A stretch of DNA of 64,000 bases from Cheilinus undulatus (Eukaryota; Chordata; Actinopteri; Labriformes; Labridae), in contig NC_054866.1 in NCBI RefSeq assembly GCF_018320785.1, positions 32,031,000-32,094,999 of the forward strand. The letters run 5' to 3'. How positions within the stretch are numbered: the stretch's first letter is position 1; every line of letters starts with the position of its first letter. Below are positions 1 through 12,652 of the stretch, one piece after another. The notes under the pieces were generated by a model. That model had not been told where the DNA came from and did not search any database. It saw nothing but the letters and a program-made list of their open reading frames with translations. A program made the translations under genes and the position numbers.

Positions 1-245
1 TTGCCCTTGCTGTGGCCGTTGGTGAGCGTGTGGAAGACGGGCTTTGTGTCGACGGCATCCGCTACGTTCATCTTCCGGCTCTGTGGCGGATCTGGCGAAA
101 GAGGCAGGTTCTCCAGTTTAACTCCAAATCCCGGCGGGCTCGGGTCCATATCGTCCAGGGCCTGGATCAGGACATCTTTGGTTACTCCTGAGTCAAGCAG
201 GGCGCTGAGGAGCTCCTGCTGCAGGGATGTCAGCTTGGATACCAT
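1..245 (-). CDS. hnf1b: HNF1 homeobox B, first coding exon (partial)
   Basis: This is the N-terminal 81 codons of a POU-homeodomain transcription factor that acts in the nucleus in kidney, liver, pancreas and hindbrain development. The minus-strand ATG lies at 243-245. The protein opens [17 protein letters not shown], then [24 protein letters not shown] and [15 protein letters not shown]. These match, from memory, the HNF1B dimerisation helix region and the stretch after it. HNF1A differs at these positions, so HNF1B is preferred. Between the LPLSP and TKPVFHTL blocks there is a short stretch (about residues 53-66) that does not look like the mammalian protein and may be fish- or paralog-specific. 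The POU-specific and homeodomain exons lie beyond the left edge. Whether this is the a or b fish duplicate cannot be told here. Confidence 0.9.
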   Translation of the reverse strand, partial: MVSKLTSLQQELLSALLDSGVTKDVLIQALDDMDPSPPGFGVKLENLPLSPDPPQSRKMNVADAVDTKPVFHTLTNGHSKG

Positions 246-620
246 TTTAGAAAACATTAAAAATACAGCATAGGCCTGCTTGAAAGGGTAGGGAGGTTAA
301 GGGGGAGGTGAGAATTAAATAGTAAAAAATAAAGTTCCTGTCGTCGTCTCTGCTCATGTGTTTCAGAAGTTTGCTGCTGACACCTGCTCCGTGAAGCTGC
401 TTCACTTCCCTGTTGACGGGGAGGATGGAGCTACTTTGCCATGATGCTTTGTGAGTGCAGGGGGATATAAAACATGATAATGAGTGGGCAGGCTGCCTTA
501 TGTAAATGCGCAGAATAAGGCCCTGCTCTGGGCCCAGAGTCATGTATTTACACTGCTGCATGCTGCTTTTATTGGCTCCCCTTATCAGCAAAACTCTAAT
601 GGACTTTGGACCTTGTATTT
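246..620 (-). promoter_or_regulatory. hnf1b 5' UTR and proximal promoter region
   Basis: The 375 bases upstream of the hnf1b ATG carry motifs expected of a proximal promoter: an inverted CCAAT box (ATTGG at 571-575), a GATA motif on the minus strand (TTATC at 582-586) and an octamer-like word near 495-505. A TATAAA word at about 464-470 reads on the plus strand. No transcription start can be fixed from sequence alone. The assignment rests on position plus these short motifs. Confidence 0.4.
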
Positions 621-2847
621 GCCATAAAGACTTTTAAGAAAGGCGAGCAGCACATAGTCACATCGTTGGATCTGATTCGACAGAGTGGCTTTATCATAGA
701 TTTAAACATAAGGCAGGTAGAAGGAGAGACAGCAATTGACTTTATGTTTTTGTTCACTTGTGAGCTGAAAGGGATGATTTCGCAGCTGTTACTGAAGTCA
801 TTCCTCGTTATTTCAGCCCTTTTTGAAGCTAAGTAATACCAATTGTTTGAGGTAAATAGACACGCATTGCAGGGCCATACAGCCTAATTATGTTAACTTA
901 AAGGGAAGAACAGTTCTTTCTCAAAAATGTGGCCTATGAATAACTCAACAATTGTAAAAACTAATGGTAGTTCCATGTACGTTCAGGGTATGAAAAAGAT
1001 AAATAGGTTTTTTTGTTGTTGTTGTTGTTTTACATTTTTAATAAAAAAATACTTGAATGGTTGCTCTGGTCCTGGCCTAACCTCCATTTAGGCTATATTC
1101 ACTGAAGTGAATTTGAACTCAATATATCTTAAATTTTCTTGAACATGCCAAAAAACACAATAAGACAATTTAATTGTCAAATTAAATTGCTTCATTTTTA
1201 TCAGCAAAAGTTAAAAACCCCATAAATAATCCCTTAATTCAAACACTTAAACAATTAATCATTAATGTGGGAGTAGAATGCTATTGGGGTAGGCCTGTGT
1301 TTGCTTTTCACCTTTGTTTCCCTGCATGCACAATTAGTCTGTAAATAAAATCATAATAAAGTCAAAATTGAGCTATTTATCCTCCTTTAAGCTCTCGGGG
1401 TCTTTGAGATAAAGAGGAAGAAGTCAGAGAAGCTGCAGGTGCAGCAGTGTTGAAAGTCTCAGCACACAAATTTTATTTTAATTTCTTTTTAAATTTCACC
1501 AATTGCAAAAATAAGGTCACAGAGTAGGACATAGATTAGATAGAGGTTCAGCTTGTAGTTTTCAAGAAGGAATTAATCATGCAAAGAAGAACAAATTAGG
1601 CTATCATGATATTTTTCTAATTTTACTTTTAAAAGTCTGACTTTTTTCTAATTTAAACAGATAAAAAAACTTAAGAGTCTTAAACATAAATCCACATGTT
1701 TTTCTTTCTTGTTACAATGAATCAGTTAAAACAGTGTCAATACTACATTTAAGATTCTGACTGTTTTTAATTATATTGTAGCAATACATACCTAAAATTA
1801 ACTTTGACTTCCTGTATACACACTCAGTGTTAACTGACCTAGTAATAGGGTTTGGACACAGCTATACCCCATAGTGCAACAGGTAGAACTAAGAGCAACA
1901 GTTTCCATAGAAACAGGCATATAAAGTACAGCATATGTTAGCAAAATGGCTTTCTGTGAGTCCATATTGTTGAGGAGAATCCAGGATTTTTCTGGTTATT
2001 AATCAAAGCATGAATAAAGAACAGCATTGTTTTGATTTAAGATTTTCCTTACATTTAATTGTGTTTTCTTTTAATTAAAATATTTTTTACAATAAACCCA
2101 ATCTTTGTTGTAAACTATAACAATGTGAGCACTGAGGTCACTGAGCTCTGGAGTGAATATGTATGCTGGTTTACAATGAGATATTTAGCCAATTATTGGT
2201 CAGATGTGTAATCTGTTAGTGTAGTATCAATGTGGTTGATCATTAGTAATACACAGGAACTTATTAAGACTCAACATGACACAGTGACACTTTCCCTAAC
2301 ATAATCTGTAGTGGGTAGGAATTTAGCCTCATAGAAAAATAATGCCAATGAAAGTTCTCTGCAACTGTAATGACTGAAATGTCCCAGTTACAGAAGAGGC
2401 AGAGATAAAAACACCATAAAGTTCAGTCAGTTTGTTAACAGTGCGCTGAAGAGAGCTGAGGAAGTCTCTGAAATATGGATGATTTTTATCATACTTAACT
2501 TTAATTATAGATGTATTTCGAACCTTATTTCAGCTCTTTTATGTAAAAATATGCACATCACTGTATTTCTTGTTCCTACTTTAGCTGAATAAAGCTCCCT
2601 TAGTGAATAACTCCCCTGCACTTAAAGTCTGGTGGTGTTAGGTGCCAGACACTGTGTGATGTGTGTAGAGTTAATAACCTAGAGGAAACAGATAAATTAC
2701 AATCTGTCTGCAGATCCGTCATCTATGGTGACACCTTAATGACTCAACTAGCAGTCTCTAGGGCCAACAAAAACTGATTGATTCTCTTAATAACAGATCA
2801 AATTGTTGTCTGACACCAAATCTTTTCCAGAGAGCTGCTGAGGAACC
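621..2847. other. AT-rich intergenic DNA, no gene seen
   Basis: Only short ORFs with no recognisable domain occur here. No repeat family or RNA gene could be identified. Because it directly precedes hnf1b it may hold regulatory elements, but nothing in the sequence proves this. Confidence 0.5.
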
Positions 2848-3375
2848 ATAGGCGGTTTTAAAGTAAGGCGAAGGTGGGCAATTGCCCGGGGCCTCGCTCT
2901 CCAAGGGGCCTCATCTTCTTTATAGCATCAAATATGTTCATATCTAACATTATTTTTGATTATTAGGACCCGGATGAAAAATGTAACTAAGGTGATAAGG
3001 GTACACAAAGTAGCATCAAAAAGGTCTAAGCCTGCAGAAAAGCCCCAAATGTCTTCATTTCTAATGAATTATAGTTAGCTCATCAAAGACATGTTAAAAC
3101 AATGAAGTGATGGTGAGCCGTGTGGTAAAAAGTCATGCAATAAATACAAAAGTATAAATTTTGGTAGATCACATATTGCACCTATTGAGAGCATATATTT
3201 TATGTTTATAAGTTTAATCTGGCCAAGAGACAGGTATGTCCTGTAGTCCTTTGGCTTTGTTACTTGGAAAGCGATGCTTAAAATGTTTTGTTCACTCACT
3301 ATGATTGCTTTAGGCTACACGAGTAAGGGCTTCATACTGGTCTGTACCTGGGGCCTCCTAAAACTGCCCCTGAAA
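2848..3375. mobile_element. Candidate TIR element (hAT-like, non-autonomous)
   Basis: The left border has a GGCGGTTTTAAAG word followed by GGGCAATTGCCCGGGGCC. The right border, reversed, reads GGGGCAGTTTTAGGAGG and then GCCCCAGG. This inverted arrangement of GCAGTTTTA and GGGGCC blocks around about 0.5 kb of AT-rich, non-coding DNA resembles widespread fish non-autonomous DNA elements. The ends are degenerate and no target duplication could be fixed. Confidence 0.4.
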
Positions 3376-4559
3376 GAAATAGGAGTTTAGTTTCAAACTG
3401 ATTTTTCACATGTTTTAAAATCAAGCCGGAAATTTTCCAAGAACAGATTTTAAATAAGTATTGAAGGCATACAAATTCATCCAAACAAAAAGTATGTCTT
3501 GTCACATCTTAGGGCCATACATTTCACATGTCTTCTTTCAAATCCTGTCAAACATTAACAACAAATAATAACAAGCAGCAAAAACAGTTGATCCAGTACA
3601 CAGAGCATCAGGATGGTTGTGAAAGCAGCCTGCGCACTGGAGCACAGCGAGGAACACGCACTGCCCATTACACTGTGACACACAGCAGTGACTCACAGGT
3701 TGAGCAACCAGGGACAGGGACCAGGCTCCATGGGGTGGAAAAGTCCACCTGTTTTTACCTGTCTGTCCACCTGCAGTCACAGTAGGCATCAACCAGCTGT
3801 AAGGATCTAACTCTTATTAATTTGATCCTGTGCAGTTAAAGTCTGGTGTATCTTATTTCTGAATGCCTAACAGCTTTACTGCTCCATGAACTATTAAAGG
3901 TGTGTTCCTTTATCAAAATTAACTTGGGTAATGTAGTTCACACTGAGGAAGTGTAACATGCAGCTCTCATCTGCCATAAATGCTTAATATAGCTCTAAAT
4001 TTGCATCAAACCTGCTTTTTAAATGTTTGAGTAGTTTGGGTATGAGTCAGCATATTGTATGGACTGAAACAGCAGATTATTCAAGTGTGATGGAAAACTT
4101 GATTTTGCTTTTGTTTTGGAGGCTTAGAGAGTCAGCTTTAATGTTCAATACCCCACAACAAGATAGTGGATGATTTGTTTTATCTGAATTTCCATCAAGC
4201 CCTCTATGCAAGTGAGCCTGCCCGAAACAACATTTCAGGCTCATGTCATAGCCAACTGACAAAGCAGGCTGTACTGATGATATATGTGCCGTATTCTATA
4301 ATGGCATTGATTATTTTTTGTCTATATTGACTATAGCATCTTATTTTTAGTGCACTTTCTATCTGTAAAAGAAAAAAATGGTTCCAGGCTGCCATTTTCC
4401 TGCTTGAATATTCACTTAAGAAAAGGGACCTCCCTCACCACAAACATCACCTCCAACACCTCCAACACAGTCTGGCTGCTGACTGTACAACTCTAACAGC
4501 CCCTCTCGCAGACCGTTCATGCTGCGGTCTGTCAGAACAGAAGCGTCGTAATTTGCAAC
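3376..4559. other. Intergenic DNA, no gene seen
   Basis: Overlapping short ORFs at 3528-3792 on both strands have no recognisable motif and no splice context. Nothing else is identified. Confidence 0.5.
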
Positions 4560-4720
4560 ATATTTTCAGCTTTAGATATTTTTGTAAAATTTTAATTTTA
4601 TTAATAAACAAAGTCCAGCAGTTACATTCAAGAAAACACAACAGTGCAAACATTACAGACTAAGAAATATTTCATAAATAAAACAGAAAAAGGTTGGAGG
4701 TCTAATCAGGGATTTAATCA
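4560..4720 (+). repeat. Dispersed repeat, copy 1 (pair with 18020-18180)
   Basis: This stretch shares a series of words in the same order with 18020-18180: ATAAACAAAGTC, then ACATTACAGACTAA, then ATTTCATAAATAAAAC followed by GAAAAA and GAGGTCT. The two copies are in the same orientation, roughly 75-80% alike by eye, and 13.4 kb apart. The family is not recognised. It could be a fragment of a retroposon. Confidence 0.6.
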
Positions 4721-5744
4721 TCAAGCTATTTTAGAAGTGGAAGCATGAACGGTGGCTCATACAGTAGCTTATGTTGATGGGATGGTATGTATATGTTATC
4801 TACATTTAGTTTATTTACCAAGGCTAGTTATCCATTTTTCATTGGCATGGGTATGATTACTTATGCTCCAAGACTGGATCCAGCCAGCATCGACCTGTTT
4901 TCTGGGTCATTGTATGCTTTGAGTCAGGCATCAGGCACACACTGTGAGTACTCAATTGTTGTCTCAAGGTGTGCTTGGCTGCTTTTTGGTGTCTTCACTC
5001 ACCTCTTGCGACCTCCCACTCCTCACCCCATGGCCGGAGCGGTGCACAGGACCGGAACATTTGGAAAGAGTAAAATAAAAAGGGCAAGGGCTACTCAGTG
5101 TGTGCGTGAGATTTAGGAGGAAGAAGCCATGTACTGTTCCACAGAATGATCTGGACCTTACCCCCGACCTGAACTCTCCAACTGCTCAGCTCTTCTGCAA
5201 AAAGATGAGGGACAACTGCTGTTAAACCTGTTGTCGACACAGCATGTAAAAGTCCCTTTTTGTCCTAAATTTTGAAGTTTTGTCTTAAATATTTATGTTT
5301 TTCTGTTGTTTGATGAGACTTTGATAAGATTGATACCACTCAAATTCCAGTATACTGATTATGAAAGAGTCAGCTGCTGGGTATATTAGTGTAACGGCAG
5401 GAAACAGGGAGAATAGCTGGCATGGCTAAGTCAAAATGTAGCAAAATCCGCCCACCATCACCTCTTATTATTACTCAATGTGGCACTTTGACTTTAACTA
5501 AGGAGGAAAAAGAGAATGTTGCCAAGTTACATAGAAATATTTTATGATGGTACAGGAGGCAAGGAAAATCCGTGAGCAACATGTAGACAAGCCCAATAGT
5601 AATGCATGTTATTAATGGGCATGCCTGTGTGCTCTAACTACAGCATTTTCTGATCATGGTTGGAGCACACGGGGGGAGACTTTGTGGTCTGCTCTTGGGC
5701 TGAACCTGTCGCTAGCTCTGGGGCTAACTCCCTTTACTTTGACT
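4721..5744. other. Intergenic DNA, no gene seen
   Basis: A 109-codon ORF (4787-5116) has no domain-like features. It opens in AT-rich sequence and ends in low-complexity basic residues, so it is not called as a gene. Confidence 0.45.
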
Positions 5745-5815
5745 TGTCAGCAGCAAGCACAAATGCAAATGACTTTCCCTTTTGGGATCAATAAAGTTGT
5801 CCGAATCTGAAATGG
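5745..5815 (+). mobile_element. LINE-like 3' tail fragment
   Basis: The words CCCTTTTGGGATCAATAAAG followed by a short simple tail are typical of the 3' end of L2/CR1-like retroposons in fish (TTTGGGATTAATAAAG type). Only the tail remains and no coding part is present. An inverted copy of a similar tail lies at 24705-24760. Confidence 0.5.
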
Positions 5816-6944
5816 GGAGCTGGCTGGAGTCTTGAGGAGTCAAGTCCTCTATTATAGAGCTCAACAGTGTTCACCTATTTTTCTGCTGCACTAGTTCCAG
5901 AAGTAAAATTCACCATTCAGATCTCCCATAGACATTTCCTAAACTCTTTATCACCACATTTTTAAAAAAACTTTTGTTTTTACTGATAAAAAACAGGGTC
6001 CGGAAAATTAAGAACGGGCAAAGGTACAAGACATAGTTCTTTACAAGGAGGAAAGAACTACAGTCCATGGGGATTCATCTTATCTGTGACTAATTATAGC
6101 TTTTCACGCTTTCAAACCATACCTCTTTTGTACACTTCTGATAATGTCAAAATATACTGTAGTTTGCGTATTCATACTGTGGTGGCATGTATTGTCGTTA
6201 CAACAGTCGATGGCCTTCATTCGCAGGCTTGGCAGACATTTCCATGGAAGTCAGAAACTCCACCAATCAGTGAAGATGCTGTGACACTCAAGGATTATGG
6301 GTATTGTAGTATTTTTGGCTAAGATAGAGAATCTGAAATGAGGTTGATATCTTCTGAATTTCTGTCTTCTACAGAAGAACAAGTCATTGCTACACCCTAA
6401 GGTAGCTCTTGGTTTGCTAACTTGAATACTTCTGATAGTATGGGTAATAATCAAATGCACAGAAGGAATGAGAGTGAAAGTAAATTTCCTCACCCAAAGG
6501 TCTTTGAACGCTAATTTTTTTAAATGTTAAAAAAGTAAATCTCAGCTTGTTCTAATCATGTTTTCACACCAACACTGAAACTTTCGTCTGTCAGTGTTTT
6601 AGAACAGGTTCATTTTTTTGGGTTTATTTGCACCTTTCCAAGTATTTTAAATGGATGATGGATTATTCAAAGCTCCATCTCCTTTCCTCTCACTATTAGG
6701 TTTCTAGTTATTAGGAAATTGTCTCTGTGACTTCACTCATCTGTTTCTAAGAGGCATTATTGAGCCAAACTATGGCATGGGACATGGTGGAGATGCTATG
6801 TCAGATTAACTTTCTATTAACAAGGAAAGAAGAGGAGGAGGCCTCATCTGTATGTCAGTCAGTCAGGCCACTCAGATATGCCCTCAGAAATAAATGGATG
6901 TCTTCTTGGCTCATGGATATAGCCACTGAAGGAACACTGTAACA
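5816..6944. other. Intergenic DNA, no gene seen
   Basis: Only short ORFs without motifs are present. I see no RNA gene or repeat that I can name. Confidence 0.45.
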
Positions 6945-7310
6945 TGGGCTTAAAATAGATTGGTAAATGGTGAATGGACTTGAGCTTGTATAGCACTTCT
7001 CTAGTCTTCTGATGACTCAATCTGCTTTTATCATGCAGGTCACTTCTAACCACCTACTCCAGTCACTCCACATTTATACACTGATGGCAAGGGTTGTTAT
7101 GGAGAATTGACCATCAGTACTAGCATGTCACATTTAAACACATCCATACACATTTACATATCTCCAACAAAGCAGTGGGAATAAAAACTGTAGCTAAGCA
7201 TCTTGCTCAATGACACATCGACATGCGACTGCAGGAACTGGGGATCGAGCACCTGACCTTCTGATTTCAAGTTGACAGGCTTCACCAACTGAGCCACAGT
7301 CGCCCCTCAA
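6945..7310 (+). repeat. Common teleost interspersed repeat (SINE-like, unclassified)
   Basis: The stretch contains GACTTGAGCTTGTATAGCAC, CTAGTCTTCTGATGACTC, ACACTGATGGCAAGG, GACTGCAGGAACTGGGGATC, and it closes with CCAACTGAGCCACAGTCGCC. This order of blocks belongs to a very common fish repeat. The last block resembles part of a tRNA, which gives it a SINE flavour, but no complete tRNA fold or pol III A and B boxes at proper spacing were found. The copy is diverged. Confidence 0.6.
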
Positions 7311-10265
7311 TTGGTGCTTGGTTCCTCATTTGAGCACTGTTTATCTGTCATCGATTTCCAACAAACGATCACACTTGGCATAGTTTGGCATTGAAAACCC
7401 TGAATACCAATTCTTCCCCGTTAGTCATGTAGGGAATTCCGGCTCTCATTTGCGATCTGGATCAGTTGGCTCAGATCAGTTATAAGATCCAGCCTTTTAG
7501 CTCCCCAACAGCTCTTCGTTTGGTACTATTTTGGCTGTTCCTAATTATTGTACAACAACAAAAATGGAAAAAAGGAGAAACTGACATTAGTTATGGCCAT
7601 TCACATTAGACCAAGCTCTTAGAACCTGCTAGTTTTTGAATGGCAAGTCACTATGACTCACAACTTGTCCTCTTGAACTGAGCTGTCATTTCAACCCAGT
7701 ACTCCCACTAGGTTTATGTAGAATATTCAACCACCATTTCCTTTAAGAGAATTTATATGGCAAATTGAGGAACAAAAGCTGTTCAGCTCAGCACAAAACA
7801 TTATGTATTTCTTACCATTGTGGCACAAGAAGTAAAGGTTTTTTTGACCAGTCGACAAACTATGGGGAGTTTAGTTCCTTCCTTTATGTTTAGGTGTGCT
7901 TTGTATTTCAACAGAAGGTTGCCAAAACACAGGAAGTTACATATAAGCTATTTGAATATTTCTGTCAGTGGAAATAATTGTGTGTAATTGTTTGGTGCAG
8001 ACATATTTATCTACAAGTGACTTAAGTGACGTATCCTGAAAGCTTTAAGCTGTTTTTTAATCTAAACAAGTGTGTCAACTTTTTGGAAAGAATAAAACTA
8101 GGACTTATTTTCTAAAGATGTCTTGTTCAACAAAGCATTTAAGGTTATAAATTTTCTAGCTTTACTGCATTTATTTAAAAAAAGAAAATAGTGGAAAATC
8201 CTGTCATATTTTAGTCAAATTGCAGTAATGTTTGGCTACTAAAGAAAGCCAGCTCTGTTTTACTTTATAGAAACAAAAGACAGACTCAGTTTTTTTGTTT
8301 GTTTTGGCAAAGTTTTTAACATTATTGATCTTTACAGGAAGAATTAAGTAGACTCAACCATGAACTGTCAGCTAGAGACAGCAAACATCTGAGGAAAAAT
8401 GAGAGATAACAGTTTTAGTCGTCAGATTGTGATCTGGTCTCAATCCACCACACAAAAGACCTTGTCAATCATAGAAATCCCTTTGCTCTTTTCACAGGTT
8501 ATTTTCATGTTTCCCCCCATGAGTTTATCTGTTATAAACTCATCAGGTGATTAGATCTGTCCACAGTTGTTCTGATTGCATCGCAGTTTCTCTTTATGGG
8601 ATGGAGCTGTAGCTTTGATCTATATCAGCTCAATAAGATTTCATCAACATGCCCATGAGTCACAGGAAGATGGCTGAACTAAAACACACAGTGAAGAGAA
8701 CAAGGAAGAGAGAAAGTATTTCTGTTCACAGCCAACTGACAGAAGCAAGGATAAGGAAGAGGAAAGTGATGGAAGACACTGGCATCCATCCACTCCTCCC
8801 AGTTCATAAACATGACCTGTGGGTGATCCTGCACCGGAGGAGCTGTGGAGGCCTGAGGCTGCCAGTTCATGTGTCACCAGGACAACACACGCCGCTGCAA
8901 GGCGTGTGAGCATGTTTGACAGAGTGTTTCTGTGGCCAAAGACTTTAAGTCTCTGCTCTATTTGCTCTTCATACACAAGGCGTGTGTAGTCAGGGGTTAA
9001 GCTTCCTTCCTTTTCTAATGTGAAATCACAGCAGATCAGAGCAGCTTTGAGGTTTGGCTGTTGTCACATCACGGTACTTTGGTTTTTGATTTACTTTGGT
9101 GTAGTATTTCTTTTTTACTCATATTTCCAGCGACCATACACCAGCTGATAAGAAACACCAAAGAGATGCAATAGATTTGAGATTTTTTTTAAGTGAATCT
9201 CAAGGTTTTGACGAAGTCTCAAGGACTCAGATACAAAGGAAATCACTGATTTTGCCTTTTGTTCACCAGGTTAGCACGACCTCTTACATCATGTGAGCCC
9301 ACCTCCCAACAGTCTGACACTCCCACACCTTCACTACTGTAAGTGAGTAAAGCTGACCCCAGACACAGCTGATGTATCTTGTCAAAACTAATCTTCATCT
9401 TGCAGCCATTGTTCAAGGAGCAAAAATGTTGCTGTAAACTTCCCTTTTGTTCCTCGTAATAAATGATTTAGATATGTTACAATGAAACATTTTTATGTAT
9501 TTCTGAGGACTGACTAAATTATTAGTGCTAAACTAATTGGGTCTGAATCACTGCATTGTTGTGAGTTTAAATGATCTCGCCTCCTCTTCCTCCTCCTCCC
9601 AGCTGCTGCTGGTCCTCTCTCCTGCATGCTGAGGGTCAATATTGACTCAGCAGCCACTTTGTCAGAGTGTACGAGGAACAGACCTGCATCTCTATGGCAT
9701 CAGGTAAAAACAGAAAAGAGGAGACTCATCATTAGTCAGAGTAGAAAAAAGTTTTTTAAATCTCCTTAGATATTTGAATATGATCAGTCCAAGTCACAAT
9801 CTCCATGGCTGAAAAATGAAGCCAACTTGAAAGTGTAAAATTGCAGTTCCAAGAGTCAGCAGCAGCAGAAATAACTTACACACCCCGTGTTACACTGTCC
9901 ATTTTTACTGCAGAAATAAACATGTTTACAACCTTGATCAAAAAATATTTCATTTGGAACAGTTTATGTCTTTATGGGCACACATTGTACAGGATGTAGT
10001 TTTTAAACACATCACCCATATTTAAGGAAAGATACAGTTATGCATAATGAGGTTAGGAGCATGGCTGATATCCAATTCTAAATGTATTTGTTTTTCAGGA
10101 GGCTTAAGATCCACCTGAGCTCCACCTCTTGGTCTGTTTCTTGGCTGATCTAAAGTTAGTTTGAGACAGCAGAATTTTCAACATGCAGTGGATTAGCTTC
10201 AAAAACCCCTTCAGTAACTAAATGTCTGAAGTCATTAAGGCTCCGTCCAGTATTTTCTACAGGCT
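7311..10265. other. Intergenic DNA, no gene seen
   Basis: AT-rich sequence with short ORFs. The longest (8644-8976, minus, 110 codons) is low in complexity, rich in Ser and Leu, and overlaps other ORFs on both strands, so it is taken as chance. Nothing else is identified. Confidence 0.5.
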
Positions 10266-10490
10266 ATGTATCAATCACAGCAGCATTTCCAAGTATTGTG
10301 CCATTATCGTATCGTACTCTATCATAATGTTAGGGTATTGTATCTTTGTGTTGTGTCATATCATGTGTCACCATATTGTTATACTATTGTGCTGAATTGT
10401 ATTGTCCTGTATCCTATTACATTTCATCACATTTTATCATATTGTACTTTTCCATTATCATATCAACACCTTCCTATAATAATGTCTTAA
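10266..10490. repeat. Degenerate pentanucleotide array, block 1
   Basis: The sequence is built from diverged 5-bp units of the ATCAT/ATTGT/ATCGT kind, for example TATCGTATCGTACTC and CATATCATGTG. The same satellite-like character resumes at 12370-12652 and 12909-13400. ORFs reported across these arrays are rich in Cys, Ile, Tyr and Val because of the repeat and are not genes. Confidence 0.8.
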
Positions 10491-10601
10491 GACTTTTTCT
10501 GACAAAAAAAAAATGTTTTTTTTTTGTGTGTGTGTGCCTCAGTTAGCTCTTCATGATGCTGGCCACCTCTGGTAAAATTACCAACATCCTCAGTATATAA
10601 A

Positions 10602-11140
10602 CAGTGCTTAACAAATTTATTAGACCACCACCCAAAGTAAGGTTTATGCCACAGCTGACCTAAATTAACAGCATTGGTAATTACCAAATTACTTTTTATG
10701 TTTCTGCAATGGTTAACACATCAATATGTAGAAGCTCTTTAACCCAAATGATATTTTTAATGCTAAAATATAATTATTATTGTTATCCATGAATTTTCAA
10801 ATTGATTTATAAAAAAAATGAAAAATAGTAAAGCACATTAATATTTCTTGATTAATATGTCAAATTATAGTTATTTACTTGCATTCCTGAACAGAAAAAT
10901 TAGTTTTAGTGGTTAAATGTTATGCTTGATTCATTTCTGACTTCTCAGAGAAGCCCAGTGAGCCGGCTCAAATTTGGGTATAAAAAGGTGAATTCAGTTT
11001 GAAATCCCTCATTCCTGTTCAAAATGGTAAAACGTGGAGAGCTCACTGAAAATGAAAGAGTCTGCATTAAAGCACTTCATGATGCTGGATGGTCTCTGAG
11101 ACAAATATGACAGGTGGTCTAATAAATTTGTTAAGCACTG
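10602..11140 (+). mobile_element. Tc1-like element, internally deleted
   Basis: The ends are near-perfect inverted repeats: CAGTGCTTAACAAATTTATT at the left and its reverse complement at the right, both extending through AGACCACC. TA-rich sequence (TATATA) flanks both sides, as expected for TA insertion. An ATG at 11024 opens MVKRGELTENERVCIKALHD, then AGWSLRQI and a stop. This is the N-terminal helix of a Tc1-type transposase DNA-binding domain. The rest of the transposase is missing, so this is a 539-bp non-autonomous derivative that retains only the start of its source gene. Confidence 0.85.
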
Positions 11141-12369
11141 TATATATCAACATTTTTAAATCTGTAGCAAGCTGACTATGACTAATAAACTAGTGAAATA
11201 TCTCCCCTAACTTCCATTACCCATCAGCCGTCAAAGTCACGTTAGTCACCTGTACATTGATGTGCAGCTGATCAGACAGAGGAAGAGAGAGAAAGTTGAG
11301 CATCCCTCCTGTTACTATAGAAAGGGAGACATGTGATGTTAAACATGAGCCTCTACTATGTTTAACTGAAGAGAATAGCCTATGTGTGTCACAACTTTGT
11401 TAACATTCTCCTCCGCAGCCTCTACTATTTTTTGGATCAAAAAAGAGCAGAGAAGTAAAAACCGGAGAAAAACATCACTACCCCCCAAATTGTGGAGTTG
11501 ATGATTCGTAAGGGATTAGTGTCACCTGTGGATCTCTGTGTGTGTGCTAAAATGTAGTGGGTGATTTGTCCAAGTTATTTTATGCTGCAAATAACAGACA
11601 TGGTTAATTTAATTCGGGATTAAAAACACAGATGTCTACGCGATTACTACAAATTACCAGAGGTCCATAGGCAATACTAGTCCCGTACAATAGGCCATTA
11701 GACTAGCTAAAAAGAAAACTAAACTAAATGCAATTTAATTTGTCAGGCACTTAAAATTTATGATATTTCTCCTCTCTGGGTAAACCCATCAAAACACAAT
11801 ACATCTCAATGCATCTGTAAGCTCTGCTTCTCATCTGTCGACAGCAGTGATCCCATGATGACAGAGAGCACAGTATGGTTTGGCACCAGATATGCCTCAA
11901 AGGGTTAAAATGTTTTTCCTTTTTGGTAGAGGATGATCTTGTCTATTCTGACACTGATCAGGCCATCCAATAAAGATGACAATGAAGACATCATTAAAGA
12001 GATGGAGCAGCAAGTCTCCGTCTCCCGAGTCTCTGTGTGTCCACTAATATTTTTAATTGTTTGTGTCTTACCCTTCATCATGGTCTGTCACAGTAGTGGG
12101 GGAAAAGAAGTATACTGTTTTGTCTAAGTCACTTAATCTAGAAGTAATTTGGTCTAAGTTACAAAGGCCTGTTAATGAATTTGCCCAAGTCATCTAATCC
12201 TCCTATGCTGAAAAACTGACAGCTTTGTTTATATGTCAATAGTCATCTATTTTCAGAACTTTTTTGTGGAATATTAAATATCATTTACTCTATATTTGAT
12301 TTAGTTTTCTCTGTCTCCTGAAAAACTTGAAAATATGACTTAGGCAATTATTTTAAGGAGGTGACAATA
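11141..12369. other. Intergenic DNA, no gene seen
   Basis: Short ORFs only. This stretch separates the first pentanucleotide block from the larger block and shows no clear repeat of its own. Confidence 0.4.
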
Positions 12370-12652
12370 TTGAATCATATCTTATCGTTTAATAGTTTGT
12401 ATCATATCGTACCATAGTGGTCATATCATATTGTATCCAACCATTTTACATCCCATTGCATCGTATAGTATTGTCCTTTTTTTATGTTGTCGTTTTATGT
12501 TGTCTTGTGATGTGTCATGTTGTGCCATGTCTTACTGTATTGTGTCTGTATCATATCCCATCATATATCGTATCATATCATATCTCATTGTACCACATCA
12601 CATCTTACAGCATCATGTCATTATTGTTTCAAAGCCAATCATTGTTTTGTAT
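12370..12652. repeat. Degenerate pentanucleotide array, block 2
   Basis: Diverged ATCAT/ATTGT/ATCGT units, for example ATCGTATCATATCATATC near 12567. The block is interrupted at 12653 by a miniature transposon and continues on the other side at 12909. Confidence 0.8.

Noticed and set aside
7240-7310. tRNA-like 3' part (CCAACTGAGCCACAG)
   Set aside because: No full cloverleaf or A box upstream. It is the end of an interspersed repeat.
8644-8976. 110-codon minus ORF
   Set aside because: Ser/Leu-rich, overlapped by other ORFs on both strands, no domain or splice context. Probably chance.
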